Source: an uncultured Anaerolineae bacterium (GTDB lineage: Bacteria; Chloroflexota; Anaerolineae; Anaerolineales; Villigracilaceae). Taken from it: a stretch of 27,250 nt of DNA. Both the position numbers and the translations under genes were made by a program. The stretch covers positions 1-27,250 of the forward strand of contig CAINXK010000543.1 of the NCBI GenBank assembly GCA_903854805.1. Reading direction: 5' to 3'. Shown one piece after another: positions 15,324-22,964 of the stretch (the stretch's first letter is position 1; the number at the start of each line of letters is the position of its first letter). The notes beneath the pieces are model-generated. The model was given only the letters and a program-made list of their open reading frames with translations. It was not told the DNA's origin and did no database searches.

Positions 15324-16862
15324 CTAATTGCTGAACTGTTGGCGTAATTCTCGCTTGAGAATTTTGCCTGCCGCTGAAATGGGCAGGGCTTCCATGAATG
15401 CAACGGATTTTGGAACTTTGTATTTCGCCAGGCGAGCGGAAGTAAATTCAAGCAGTTCCGCTTCGCTAACGCTCAACCCTGTTTTTGTAACCACGCAGGC
15501 TTTTCCTGTTTCACCCCAAATTGGGTCAGGCAGACCGATGACTGCACACATATGCACTGCCGGGTGTTGGTAAAGTATTTTCTCAATTTCGGCAGGGTAA
15601 ACATTCTCGCCACCGCTGATGAACATGTCTTTTTTACGATCCACAATGAAGAAGTAGCCTTCATTATCAAAACGGGCTACATCCCCCGTATGAAAATAAC
15701 CGCGCTCATCCAGTGCCGCACTGCTTGCATCTGGATTGTTAAAATAGCCGGAACAGTACGAAGGGCCTTTTAAAATCAGTTCACCTTCGTGATCTGCGCC
15801 AAGAAAATTATTATTGTCATCCACAATTTGAGCATCCACAAAAAAGTTTGGGCGCCCAATCGATCCAGCTTTGCGGATGGCATCCTCAGGGGCAAGCGCA
15901 AAGATACCCGGCCCGAATTCTGTCATCCCAAAGCCCTGTTTAAAACGTAACCCTTTTTCGGCAGTGTATTTTTCCACCAGAGAGATAGGCAGGGGTGCCC
16001 CGCCAGATGTGCAAAATCGCAGCAAAGAAAGGTCTGCCTCGGCCCAGTTGGCTGCGGTCGTCAAGGTCTGGTACATGGTGGGTACCGCAGCGAAAATGGT
16101 TACTTTCTCACGCTGCAGCAGGTTCAGCACCTGGACCGGATCAAAATTTCGGATGAGAACGGTGGTACCACCGAAGATAACCTGAGGCAGAGTATAAACA
16201 AATAATCCCCCAGTATGGAACATGGGGAAGACGTTTAGATAAACATCATTATGGGTCACATCGTGAATGACTGTGTTAAGTGTATTCCATGCAATCATAC
16301 GGTGCGAGACTTCTGCTGCTTTGGGCAAACCGGTTGTTCCGCCGGTGAAAATCAGTGCGGCGATATCTTCTGCTTCGATTGTTTCACAGGTGACTGGGCT
16401 ATCCAGCCCTGCATCCAACATGGATTCAAAATGCAAGCTGCCGGTTATCCCGCTGCCTTCGATATGCAGAGTGATCAACCCAGGTTGCGCCTGGAAATGC
16501 GTGCTAATCTCCGCTGCGCTATTTCTAAAATCGTCGGAGAAGATCAGGGCCTTTGGCGTAGCGTACTGGAAAATCTCCAGCAGCTCATGCCAATTTAGAC
16601 GCCAATTCAGCGCGGTATGGATTGCCCCAAGTTTGGAGCAGGCGAAAAATGTATCGAGATGTTCGTAACCATCTCTGGCCAATATCGCCACCCGGTCACC
16701 TTTGCCGATACCCTGCGATCTCAGCCAGTTTGCCAGCTTATTGGCACGGTGATTGGCTTCACGGTAAGTCAACCGCCATTCGGGGGTTTTTCCCGCGTCA
16801 ATAAAGGCCGTTTTTTCTGGTGAATATAATTCCCGTCTTGCAAGGTAATCGCCGATATACAT
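15324..16862 (-). CDS. Acyl-CoA ligase (AMP-dependent synthetase), first copy
   Basis: From ATG 16862 the protein is 512 residues. The P-loop is FTGGTTGLPKA (about 172-182), with FGMTEFGPG, then YFHTGDVARFDNEGYFFIV and KKDMFISGGENVYPAEIE, and the C-terminal GKILKREL containing the catalytic Lys. It forms acyl-CoA from a free acid, ATP and CoA. The frame extends to 16955 but that part overlaps unrelated upstream sequence; GGGAGA about 6 nt before ATG 16862 supports the shorter start. It follows the KAS III gene by 35 bp and precedes the hydrolase by 14 bp. Substrate class is not determined by what I can see. Confidence 0.9.
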   Translation of the reverse strand: MYIGDYLARRELYSPEKTAFIDAGKTPEWRLTYREANHRANKLANWLRSQGIGKGDRVAILARDGYEHLDTFFACSKLGAIHTALNWRLNWHELLEIFQYATPKALIFSDDFRNSAAEISTHFQAQPGLITLHIEGSGITGSLHFESMLDAGLDSPVTCETIEAEDIAALIFTGGTTGLPKAAEVSHRMIAWNTLNTVIHDVTHNDVYLNVFPMFHTGGLFVYTLPQVIFGGTTVLIRNFDPVQVLNLLQREKVTIFAAVPTMYQTLTTAANWAEADLSLLRFCTSGGAPLPISLVEKYTAEKGLRFKQGFGMTEFGPGIFALAPEDAIRKAGSIGRPNFFVDAQIVDDNNNFLGADHEGELILKGPSYCSGYFNNPDASSAALDERGYFHTGDVARFDNEGYFFIVDRKKDMFISGGENVYPAEIEKILYQHPAVHMCAVIGLPDPIWGETGKACVVTKTGLSVSEAELLEFTSARLAKYKVPKSVAFMEALPISAAGKILKRELRQQFSN

Positions 16863-16897
16863 AAGATCTCCCGTCGAAACAGAATGTACGATTATCT

Positions 16898-17896
16898 TTA
16901 GCTTGTCCACTGCCAGACGGATGCAGCCATCGTGATCCCGCCTCCACTGGCACAAAACAGGATTTTTTCTCCCGCTTTTGGTCCTTTTCCCTGTGCAATC
17001 GCATCATCCAGGGCCATAACCACGCACGGTGACCCGGTATAACCCCATTTATCCATGATCCAATGCGTTTTAGAGATAGGCTGTTTTAATAGTTCCATCA
17101 TAAATTCAATTGTGCGCAGGTTTAGTTGGGTAAAATAGTAATGGTCAATGTCGTCAAAGCTTAAACCGGCTTTGTCCAATGCGCCCTGCATTAGTTTTGG
17201 CCAGTATTCGGTGTTAAATGTTTTTGGAAATTTTTTGACGAATTCAACCTTGGGGCTGCCAAAATTCGAGAAATTTTCCTGGGTCACGGGGCGAAAAGTG
17301 CCGCCGCTGTAAATCCCCAATGCATCATGGAATGAGCCCACCGCCAGCAAATTACTGCCTAAAAAACCACTTTCAGAGCCGGTACCAAGTATCACGGCTC
17401 CAGCGCCATCTGCGAATAGATTGGCGGTCTTCTTATCGCTCAAGTCCAGATAGCGGCTCATGCCATATCCGCCTGTAACCAGGATGTACTTGAAAGTAGG
17501 TTCGGTCAATAAGTATCGCGCCCCCTGATCCAGGGCTGTCACCCAGCCAGCGCAGGCAGAATTAATATCATAGCAACCAGCTTTTTCTGCTCCCAGCTTA
17601 TGCTGTACCACCACTGAGGTGGATGGAGATAGATAATCTGGGGTATCGGTTGATACGATGATCAGGTCCAGGTCGGCAGCGGTGATCCCTGCGTGTTCGA
17701 GAGCTTTTTGGGAGGCCTGTACGATCAAGTCTGAAGTAACCTGCTCTGGTGACATCCATCTGCGCTCACGAATACCCACATTTGCAAGCAGCCAGTCGGA
17801 GGTATTGTCGCCCAGCATGGCATCCACTTCGGCATTGGTCACAATCCGTTCCGGCACATAACTACCAGTGGCAATAATTTGTGGATTACGGGGCAT
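16898..17896 (-). CDS. KAS III (FabH)-like condensing enzyme with altered active site
   Basis: A 332-residue thiolase-superfamily protein with the FabH beginning (IIATGSYVPERIVTN) and the nucleophile Cys115 in DINSACAGW. Canonical FabH has His in HQAN and Asn in GNTS, 30 residues apart. Here the aligned segments read FTQLNLRTI (Thr256) and WGYTGSPC (Tyr286), also 30 residues apart, so the His and Asn of the Cys-His-Asn triad are replaced. The C-terminal FCASGGG loop is kept. It may therefore load an acyl group without ordinary decarboxylative condensation, or use other residues. It is the first gene of the unit; TAGGA lies upstream of the ATG. Confidence 0.88.
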   Translation of the reverse strand: MPRNPQIIATGSYVPERIVTNAEVDAMLGDNTSDWLLANVGIRERRWMSPEQVTSDLIVQASQKALEHAGITAADLDLIIVSTDTPDYLSPSTSVVVQHKLGAEKAGCYDINSACAGWVTALDQGARYLLTEPTFKYILVTGGYGMSRYLDLSDKKTANLFADGAGAVILGTGSESGFLGSNLLAVGSFHDALGIYSGGTFRPVTQENFSNFGSPKVEFVKKFPKTFNTEYWPKLMQGALDKAGLSFDDIDHYYFTQLNLRTIEFMMELLKQPISKTHWIMDKWGYTGSPCVVMALDDAIAQGKGPKAGEKILFCASGGGITMAASVWQWTS

Positions 17897-17940
17897 TATT
17901 TAATCCTATAAGGAAAATCAGTTAATTCAGTTAGCTGCTC

Positions 17941-17981
17941 GTGCAAGCTCTCCGCCCAGTGTCTGAGCGGGGAGCTTGCAC
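17941..17981 (-). promoter_or_regulatory. Leader hairpin before the KAS III gene
   Basis: The 15-nt arms 17941-17955 (GTGCAAGCTCTCCGC) and 17967-17981 pair with only one T/G wobble around an 11-nt loop. It lies about 45 bp before the KAS III start and about 110 bp after the regulator stop. No T run follows on the minus strand, so I read it as a leader structure, attenuator or weak terminator of the regulator gene. Confidence 0.5.
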
Positions 17982-18093
17982 CACAAATAAATGAGTTCAT
18001 TGTTGAATTTCAATAAGATTAGCATAACACATCAAAGTAACAGGCGGGTTACAAATATTGTGAGACTGCTTTACCCAATTTTCAGCACAGATT

Positions 18094-21000
18094 TCAGATG
18101 TTCATAACCAATTCTTGATACATTTTTTCTGTTTCTGGGGCAGGGCTTACATCCAATTCTTCACGCAAGATCTGGACACAGCGCTGATAGATCCGGCCCA
18201 CCTGGCCGTGGTCGCCCAGTTTGTCGTAGGCCAGCATCAAATGACGGTAAGCGCGTTCCCAACAGTTGTCCTGAGCCAGCACACGTTGTGCCAGGCTGAT
18301 AGCCTCGGCATAACGGCCCTCAGTTAACATCTGTTCCGCCAATCGATCGGAAAATTCCAGGAACAATGCCGCCAGTTTTTCACGTTCTTCCACCACCCAG
18401 GGTTCGTAAAACGCTTCCGACAGATATTCGCTTGTGTAAAGTTTGAGTGTGTTTTCCAGCTTGAAAATTTCATTCGGTTTCGGGCTGATTTTATTGTTGA
18501 GCCAGAAGTTTTGTATAGCCTGAAGGCTTTTTAGAAATTGTTCGGCATCCAACCACAGGTCAGCATCCGGCCTGAGGATATAAGTCGAGCCTGCGCGCTG
18601 GATAAATGCTGAATCGGCTCCGGGTTCGCGGTCTGGTTCCAGTACCTGGAGTAGAGTATTTAGTGTGGTTTTAAAATTGCGTTGTGCAGTCAGCGGATCC
18701 GCTTCGGGCCATAAAAATTCGCAAATTTGCTCACGCTCCAGGGTTGTGTGGCGAAATGTCAGCAATATCTGAAAAAGCTGGCGAGATTTTTCGCGCCGCC
18801 AACCATTGACGGGAATGAGCTCGGCCCCACGCCAGACCTGGAATTCGCCGAAAGTCTGCACTTTCAATTGATAACCGGGGTGTAGCTCCAGGTTACCCAA
18901 GCCCAGCTTTTCCAGCAGTTTACCAGGGTAGCCAGTTTCTAAATTATTTTGGCGAGCATATATCAACAACGGGACAAGCATGCGCTCATCAGGCACGCCA
19001 ACGAACGATGGGTTCGCGAACAGGAAATCATAGTCTTTGCTGCGACAGGTTGACAGAACTTCAGGTAAAACCTGTGCCAGACGTTCAAATTGCTTCTGTT
19101 TGAAATAACCCAGGCAAAGCCAGATACGAGCGGCACTGCGTCCAAAAGGATCGCTACATTCCTGAAAACCTGCAATCGCACGGTTAAGCCATTGTTCTGC
19201 AGCTTCGTAACGCGCCGCCAATGACAGGCTGGCTCCCATTGTCAGGCGCGTCAGGGATGCAACCCATTCATCTCCTGCCAGGTTGGCGAGCTCAATTGCT
19301 TCTTGCGCATATTGTTGGGCTTTGATCAGGTCACCCAGATAGCCATACGAACGGCATAAACCCCACCCAGATTCAACCAGCAGGCGTGAGATGGACAGAG
19401 TCCGGCTGATTTCGATACTTTTTTCATATTGTTCACGCGCGCGCAGATAATTTTCTGTGCCGCCAAACAACATCAATGCATGACCCTGGCGCATGTGCCC
19501 GACCGCTGTCACGAAAGGCGCTTTCAGATCATCACCCCGCTGTTTACCTTCCTGAGCTGTCAGATAAGCTTGCTCACCCTGGCCCATGAAAGCATGGATG
19601 AGTGACAGGATCAACATTGTTTCGCGATGTGCGCGTGGTGTCAACACGGGCTGTTGTTTCTCAGCTTGGGCTCTTTTTTCCAATCCAATTTTTGCTTCTA
19701 CCAGACGACCCGTGCGCAGCCAAACCCGAAAAAGCAGTTGGTCGTTGGATGGACCTTCCTGCCTTAGGTCGTCAGCTCTTTGTTGCAAACGTTCAGCATC
19801 GAGCACATGCCCGGCGTTTAATTTATTTTCAGCGAGCAGTTCGAATAAACGCACCTGCGATTCGCGATCTTCAAACCCGTCACTTAACCGAATGGCTTTT
19901 TCCAATATTTCTTCTGCCTTGCTGGGATTAACTGTATCGAGATAGACACGCGATTGACCACGCAGGGCTCGCGCTGTACCATCCTGCTTTCCCATTGCCC
20001 GCCAGACAGTTTCGGATTGGGTGTACCACCCCAGGGCTTCTTCAAAACGACTGTGCAGGCGGGCCAACTCTCCCAGTGTGAAAATAAGTCCCGGGTGCTG
20101 TTGCAAAATTTCCGGCGGCAGGCTATCTATGTAAACCGCCAGTGTATCCAGACGGCCGCTGCCTGGCAGGCTAATAGTATACGAATCCAGCAAATCTGCC
20201 ATATCAGCCCAGGCATTGGCCTGCATCAGATGGTGCAGCGCTGCTTCAGGGTTGTTGTGTTTCAAGAAATAACCCGCTGCAACCTGATTCCATGCCAGGC
20301 GCTGTTCCTGGTCAGATTGTTGCCCTAAAAAGTGATGGAAAATATGGTGATAGCGCAGGACACTCCCTGCACTTTCAACCACGAACAGATCCTGCCGTTT
20401 CAAGTAGGCCAGCATAGCCCTAGAATCCGATGCGTTACACAATGTATCGCAGGCTTCTGGTACCAGCTCACGCAGCGTAGCTGTTACCAGCAAAAAGTCG
20501 CGGATATCTGCAGGCTGCCGCTCAAAAACTTCACGAGCCAGAATGTCAAAAAGTACATCCAGTGAATACGATCCCGAATTCCAACTTGCAGCTTGTTGGT
20601 CTAGAAGTTTTTTTTCTACCAGTAAGTGTTTTGGGAATTCGATGGTTGAGAGTGATTGATTGCGGATGCTTTGCCAGATAAGTTGCAGTGCTATCGCCCA
20701 GCCTTCGGTATATGTGATGAGTGCATCAACTTCGTCATTACTCAGCTCAATGCCATATTGATTGGTAAATAAGGCTGCGGCTTCTGCACCATTAAATAAA
20801 AGCATCGCCTGATCCAGGTAAAGTACATCCCCTTGTGCTCGCAGGCGTGAGAGCGTCGGAAGAGTGACGGGGAGACGCCCAGAAAGTAGAATATGTAGTT
20901 TGGCAGGTGCTCTGGCGATTAGCCGGTCCAGAATATGGACTACCTCACCATTTTCTGTCACAAGATGTGCATCGTCTAATACAAACAGGATCGGCTGCTC

Positions 21001-21384
21001 AGAGCCTGAGCTCAGACAGTTTATAAAATCATCGACCACTTCACGCCAGTGTAAAGGTCCCTGGGTTCCATCCCAGGTATCAAGGGCTGCCAATGGGAGG
21101 CTGAAAATACCTGGTAATGCCCGTTCGCTGGCGTGACAGAGGTGCAGGAGAAACACGAGCGGGTCATTGTCATCTTCGTAAACCTGGTACCAAATTAATG
21201 AAGAAATTTCCCGGGCCAATTCAATCAGCGCCGTACTCTTACCATAGCCTGCTCCGGCCTGAAGAATGGTCAACCGGTAGTCAACCGACTGCCTTAACGC
21301 CTGCAACACGCGTGGCCTGGATAATGTCCGCGCACTAAGCGGTGGTGGTGTAATTTTGGTGCTTAAGACTCTTGAATGGAGCAT
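18094..21384 (-). CDS. Large MalT-like/SARP-type transcriptional activator (ATPase, TPR, wHTH-BTAD)
   Basis: From ATG 21384 the protein is 1096 residues. A STAND-type ATPase domain has Walker A GAGYGKST (44-51) and Walker B ILFVLDDAH (about 132-140). A long helical TPR-like middle follows (about 380-830). The C-terminus starts near residue 840 with an OmpR-type winged helix (FGEFQVWRGAELIP and onward, WRREKSRQLFQ, LWPEADP) and ends in a bacterial transcriptional activation domain (DLWLDAEQF, then TPR repeats). Such proteins are ligand-gated activators, like MalT in logic. The frame is open to 21495, but AAGG 8 nt before ATG 21384 and the LSRPRVLQAL family start favour the shorter form. It lies just upstream of the acyl-CoA cluster on the same strand, so it probably controls it. 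Confidence 0.88.
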   Translation of the reverse strand: MLHSRVLSTKITPPPLSARTLSRPRVLQALRQSVDYRLTILQAGAGYGKSTALIELAREISSLIWYQVYEDDNDPLVFLLHLCHASERALPGIFSLPLAALDTWDGTQGPLHWREVVDDFINCLSSGSEQPILFVLDDAHLVTENGEVVHILDRLIARAPAKLHILLSGRLPVTLPTLSRLRAQGDVLYLDQAMLLFNGAEAAALFTNQYGIELSNDEVDALITYTEGWAIALQLIWQSIRNQSLSTIEFPKHLLVEKKLLDQQAASWNSGSYSLDVLFDILAREVFERQPADIRDFLLVTATLRELVPEACDTLCNASDSRAMLAYLKRQDLFVVESAGSVLRYHHIFHHFLGQQSDQEQRLAWNQVAAGYFLKHNNPEAALHHLMQANAWADMADLLDSYTISLPGSGRLDTLAVYIDSLPPEILQQHPGLIFTLGELARLHSRFEEALGWYTQSETVWRAMGKQDGTARALRGQSRVYLDTVNPSKAEEILEKAIRLSDGFEDRESQVRLFELLAENKLNAGHVLDAERLQQRADDLRQEGPSNDQLLFRVWLRTGRLVEAKIGLEKRAQAEKQQPVLTPRAHRETMLILSLIHAFMGQGEQAYLTAQEGKQRGDDLKAPFVTAVGHMRQGHALMLFGGTENYLRAREQYEKSIEISRTLSISRLLVESGWGLCRSYGYLGDLIKAQQYAQEAIELANLAGDEWVASLTRLTMGASLSLAARYEAAEQWLNRAIAGFQECSDPFGRSAARIWLCLGYFKQKQFERLAQVLPEVLSTCRSKDYDFLFANPSFVGVPDERMLVPLLIYARQNNLETGYPGKLLEKLGLGNLELHPGYQLKVQTFGEFQVWRGAELIPVNGWRREKSRQLFQILLTFRHTTLEREQICEFLWPEADPLTAQRNFKTTLNTLLQVLEPDREPGADSAFIQRAGSTYILRPDADLWLDAEQFLKSLQAIQNFWLNNKISPKPNEIFKLENTLKLYTSEYLSEAFYEPWVVEEREKLAALFLEFSDRLAEQMLTEGRYAEAISLAQRVLAQDNCWERAYRHLMLAYDKLGDHGQVGRIYQRCVQILREELDVSPAPETEKMYQELVMNI

Positions 21385-21421
21385 GCTCAATACCTTCGCC
21401 AAAATTGGTTGTAAAGAAATT

Positions 21422-21476
21422 GGGCTTTTCGAGTACGGTTGAAGTCTACAACAACCCAACAAACTCGAGCAAGCCC
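21422..21476 (-). promoter_or_regulatory. Structured leader/inverted repeat upstream of the activator gene
   Basis: GGGCTTTTCGAGT (21422-21434) pairs with ACTCGAGCAAGCCC (21463-21476) apart from a small bulge, and the 28-nt loop holds a second hairpin (GGTTG/CAACC). It ends about 38 bp before the ATG at 21384. It could be an operator for autoregulation or an mRNA leader structure. Confidence 0.4.
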
Positions 21477-21495
21477 ATGCCAGAGATTTTAGCAC

Positions 21496-21885
21496 TTTTA
21501 CAAAATATTGCAGCTCTTTTAGAACCGACGAATTACGTATGTGATCGATGCTGAGCGGCTGACCTTTAGTCGCAGCTTCGTTTTATGAATTTCGCGAATT
21601 TACTCACGAGCTCTTCATTTTGGCACTTAACCATTCTGGTTCTGTTGCTCGAGTGAATAAAAATCGATAGCTTGCCCATAAAAAAACTCTTTCACCCCCT
21701 TCCCGTTTTTGGGAGACCTGGATGGACGTTGAAGTGCCCCTCGGCCTGCTGATAACATTTCCCAAGCGCTGAAGCCAGGGTTAGACCCGCATGTGGCCAA
21801 TTTCAAATGGCATATTTCCTTGAAAAACACCAAACAGAAAAAACTTCGCTAGCTGGGAGACCCCATGATTAAAAATACTTAAAAA
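21496..21885. other. ~390-bp intergenic region, nothing coding recognised
   Basis: It lies between the activator's 5' leader and the terminator of the aldo/keto reductase gene. Open frames here are short, lack ribosome-binding sites and match no family I know. It must contain the activator's promoter, but no convincing -35/-10 pair was found. Confidence 0.5.
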
Positions 21886-21916
21886 AATGGGACGGCACTT
21901 GAGTGGCCGTCCCATT
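21886..21916 (-). terminator. Intrinsic terminator of the aldo/keto reductase gene
   Basis: AATGGGACGGC (21886-21896) and GCCGTCCCATT (21906-21916) form an 11-bp stem with a 9-nt loop. On the minus strand the stem runs straight into a T run of seven, 7 bp past the reductase stop. Confidence 0.85.
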
Positions 21917-21922
21917 GTGGTT

Positions 21923-22894
21923 TTACCAGGCGTAAGCTTCAGGCGCTTCCCCGCCAGGACCGGGGAAAATTTCGTCCAGACTTTTGAGTGCTGCTTCATC
22001 CAGTTTGATCTCAAGCGCGCGCAAAGAACCATTCAGTTGATCCAGCGTGCGCGGCCCGATGATCGGTGCAGTTACAACCGGGTTGTGCAGCAGCCAGGCC
22101 AGAGCCACATCAGCGGGTTGTTCGCCCATGTTCTTGCAAAAAGCTTCCCATTTTTCCAGCCTATCGCGGAATTTCGCAATCTCTTTCTGGGTGTCTTCAG
22201 AAGCACGGCGACCTTTTTCGATCTTCTCAAGCACACCACCCAGCAAGCCACCCGCCAGCGGCGACCAGGGGATCAGACCAAGGCCATAATCCTTGCAGGC
22301 CGGGATGACTTCCAACTCCACCATACGGTCATTCAAATTATAGAGGCTCTGTTCGCTGGAAAGCCCCATAAAGTGCCGGGCCTTGGCAGCTTCATTGGCC
22401 TTGGCAATATGCCAGCCGGCAAAATTAGATGAGCCCACATACAAGATCTTACCCTGTTGAACGAGCACCTCGCAAGCCTGCCAGATCTCATCCCAGGGGC
22501 TCAACCGGTCAATGTGATGAAATTGGTAAAGATCAATATAGTCAGTTTTCAGACGTTTGAGCGAGGCATCGCAAGCCTGGCGGATATTCAACGCAGAAAG
22601 GCGCTGTTGATTGGGCCAATCGCCCATGCGTCCATAGAGCTTGGTAGCCAGCACGGTTTTCTCGCGCCGCCCGCCGCCTTGCTCAAACCAACGCCCAATG
22701 ATTTGCTCGGTAACACCTTCGCCAAGTTTCCATCCGTACACGTTGGCAGTATCGAAAAAGTTGATGCCCAATTCGATGGCCTGATCCATAATGGCAAAAC
22801 TGTCTACATCCGTCGTCTGCGGACCAAAGTTCATTGTACCCAGGCACAAGCGGGATACTTTCAGACCAGTACGGCCAAGTTGAGTGAATTCCAT
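21923..22894 (-). CDS. Aldo/keto reductase
   Basis: From ATG 22894 the protein is 323 residues with the AKR TIM barrel. The catalytic tetrad is visible as Asp48 (FFDTA), Tyr53 (NVYG), Lys85 (LATK) and His126 (YQFHH). CLGTMNFG, VGSSNFAGW and PWSPLAGGLL are further family marks of the AKR/YakC-YajO type. It reduces aldehydes or ketones with NADPH in the cytoplasm; the substrate is unknown. AAGGAG lies 7 nt before ATG 22894, so the upstream in-frame ATG at 22909 is unlikely to be used. It follows the solute-binding lipoprotein by 70 bp on the same strand. Confidence 0.92.
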   Translation of the reverse strand: MEFTQLGRTGLKVSRLCLGTMNFGPQTTDVDSFAIMDQAIELGINFFDTANVYGWKLGEGVTEQIIGRWFEQGGGRREKTVLATKLYGRMGDWPNQQRLSALNIRQACDASLKRLKTDYIDLYQFHHIDRLSPWDEIWQACEVLVQQGKILYVGSSNFAGWHIAKANEAAKARHFMGLSSEQSLYNLNDRMVELEVIPACKDYGLGLIPWSPLAGGLLGGVLEKIEKGRRASEDTQKEIAKFRDRLEKWEAFCKNMGEQPADVALAWLLHNPVVTAPIIGPRTLDQLNGSLRALEIKLDEAALKSLDEIFPGPGGEAPEAYAW

Positions 22895-22934
22895 GGTTTT
22901 CTCCTTCATGAGTTGTACTATTAAAATATGAAGT

Positions 22935-22963
22935 TTTCCGGGTTGTTATTCGATATCCGGAAA
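22935..22963. terminator. Hairpin between the lipoprotein and aldo/keto reductase genes
   Basis: TTTCCGG (22935-22941) and CCGGAAA (22957-22963) form a 7-bp stem directly after the lipoprotein stop. On the minus strand it is followed by CTTCATATTTT, a poor T tract, so it may be a partial terminator. Confidence 0.35.
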
Positions 22964-22964
22964 G

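Noticed and set aside
16863..16955. N-terminal extension of the first acyl-CoA ligase overlapping the KAS III gene
   Set aside because: The extension is antihomologous to the family start, and GGGAGA precedes ATG 16862.
21385..21495. 37-codon N-terminal extension of the activator
   Set aside because: It coincides with the leader inverted repeat, has no family similarity, and a better ribosome-binding site precedes ATG 21384.
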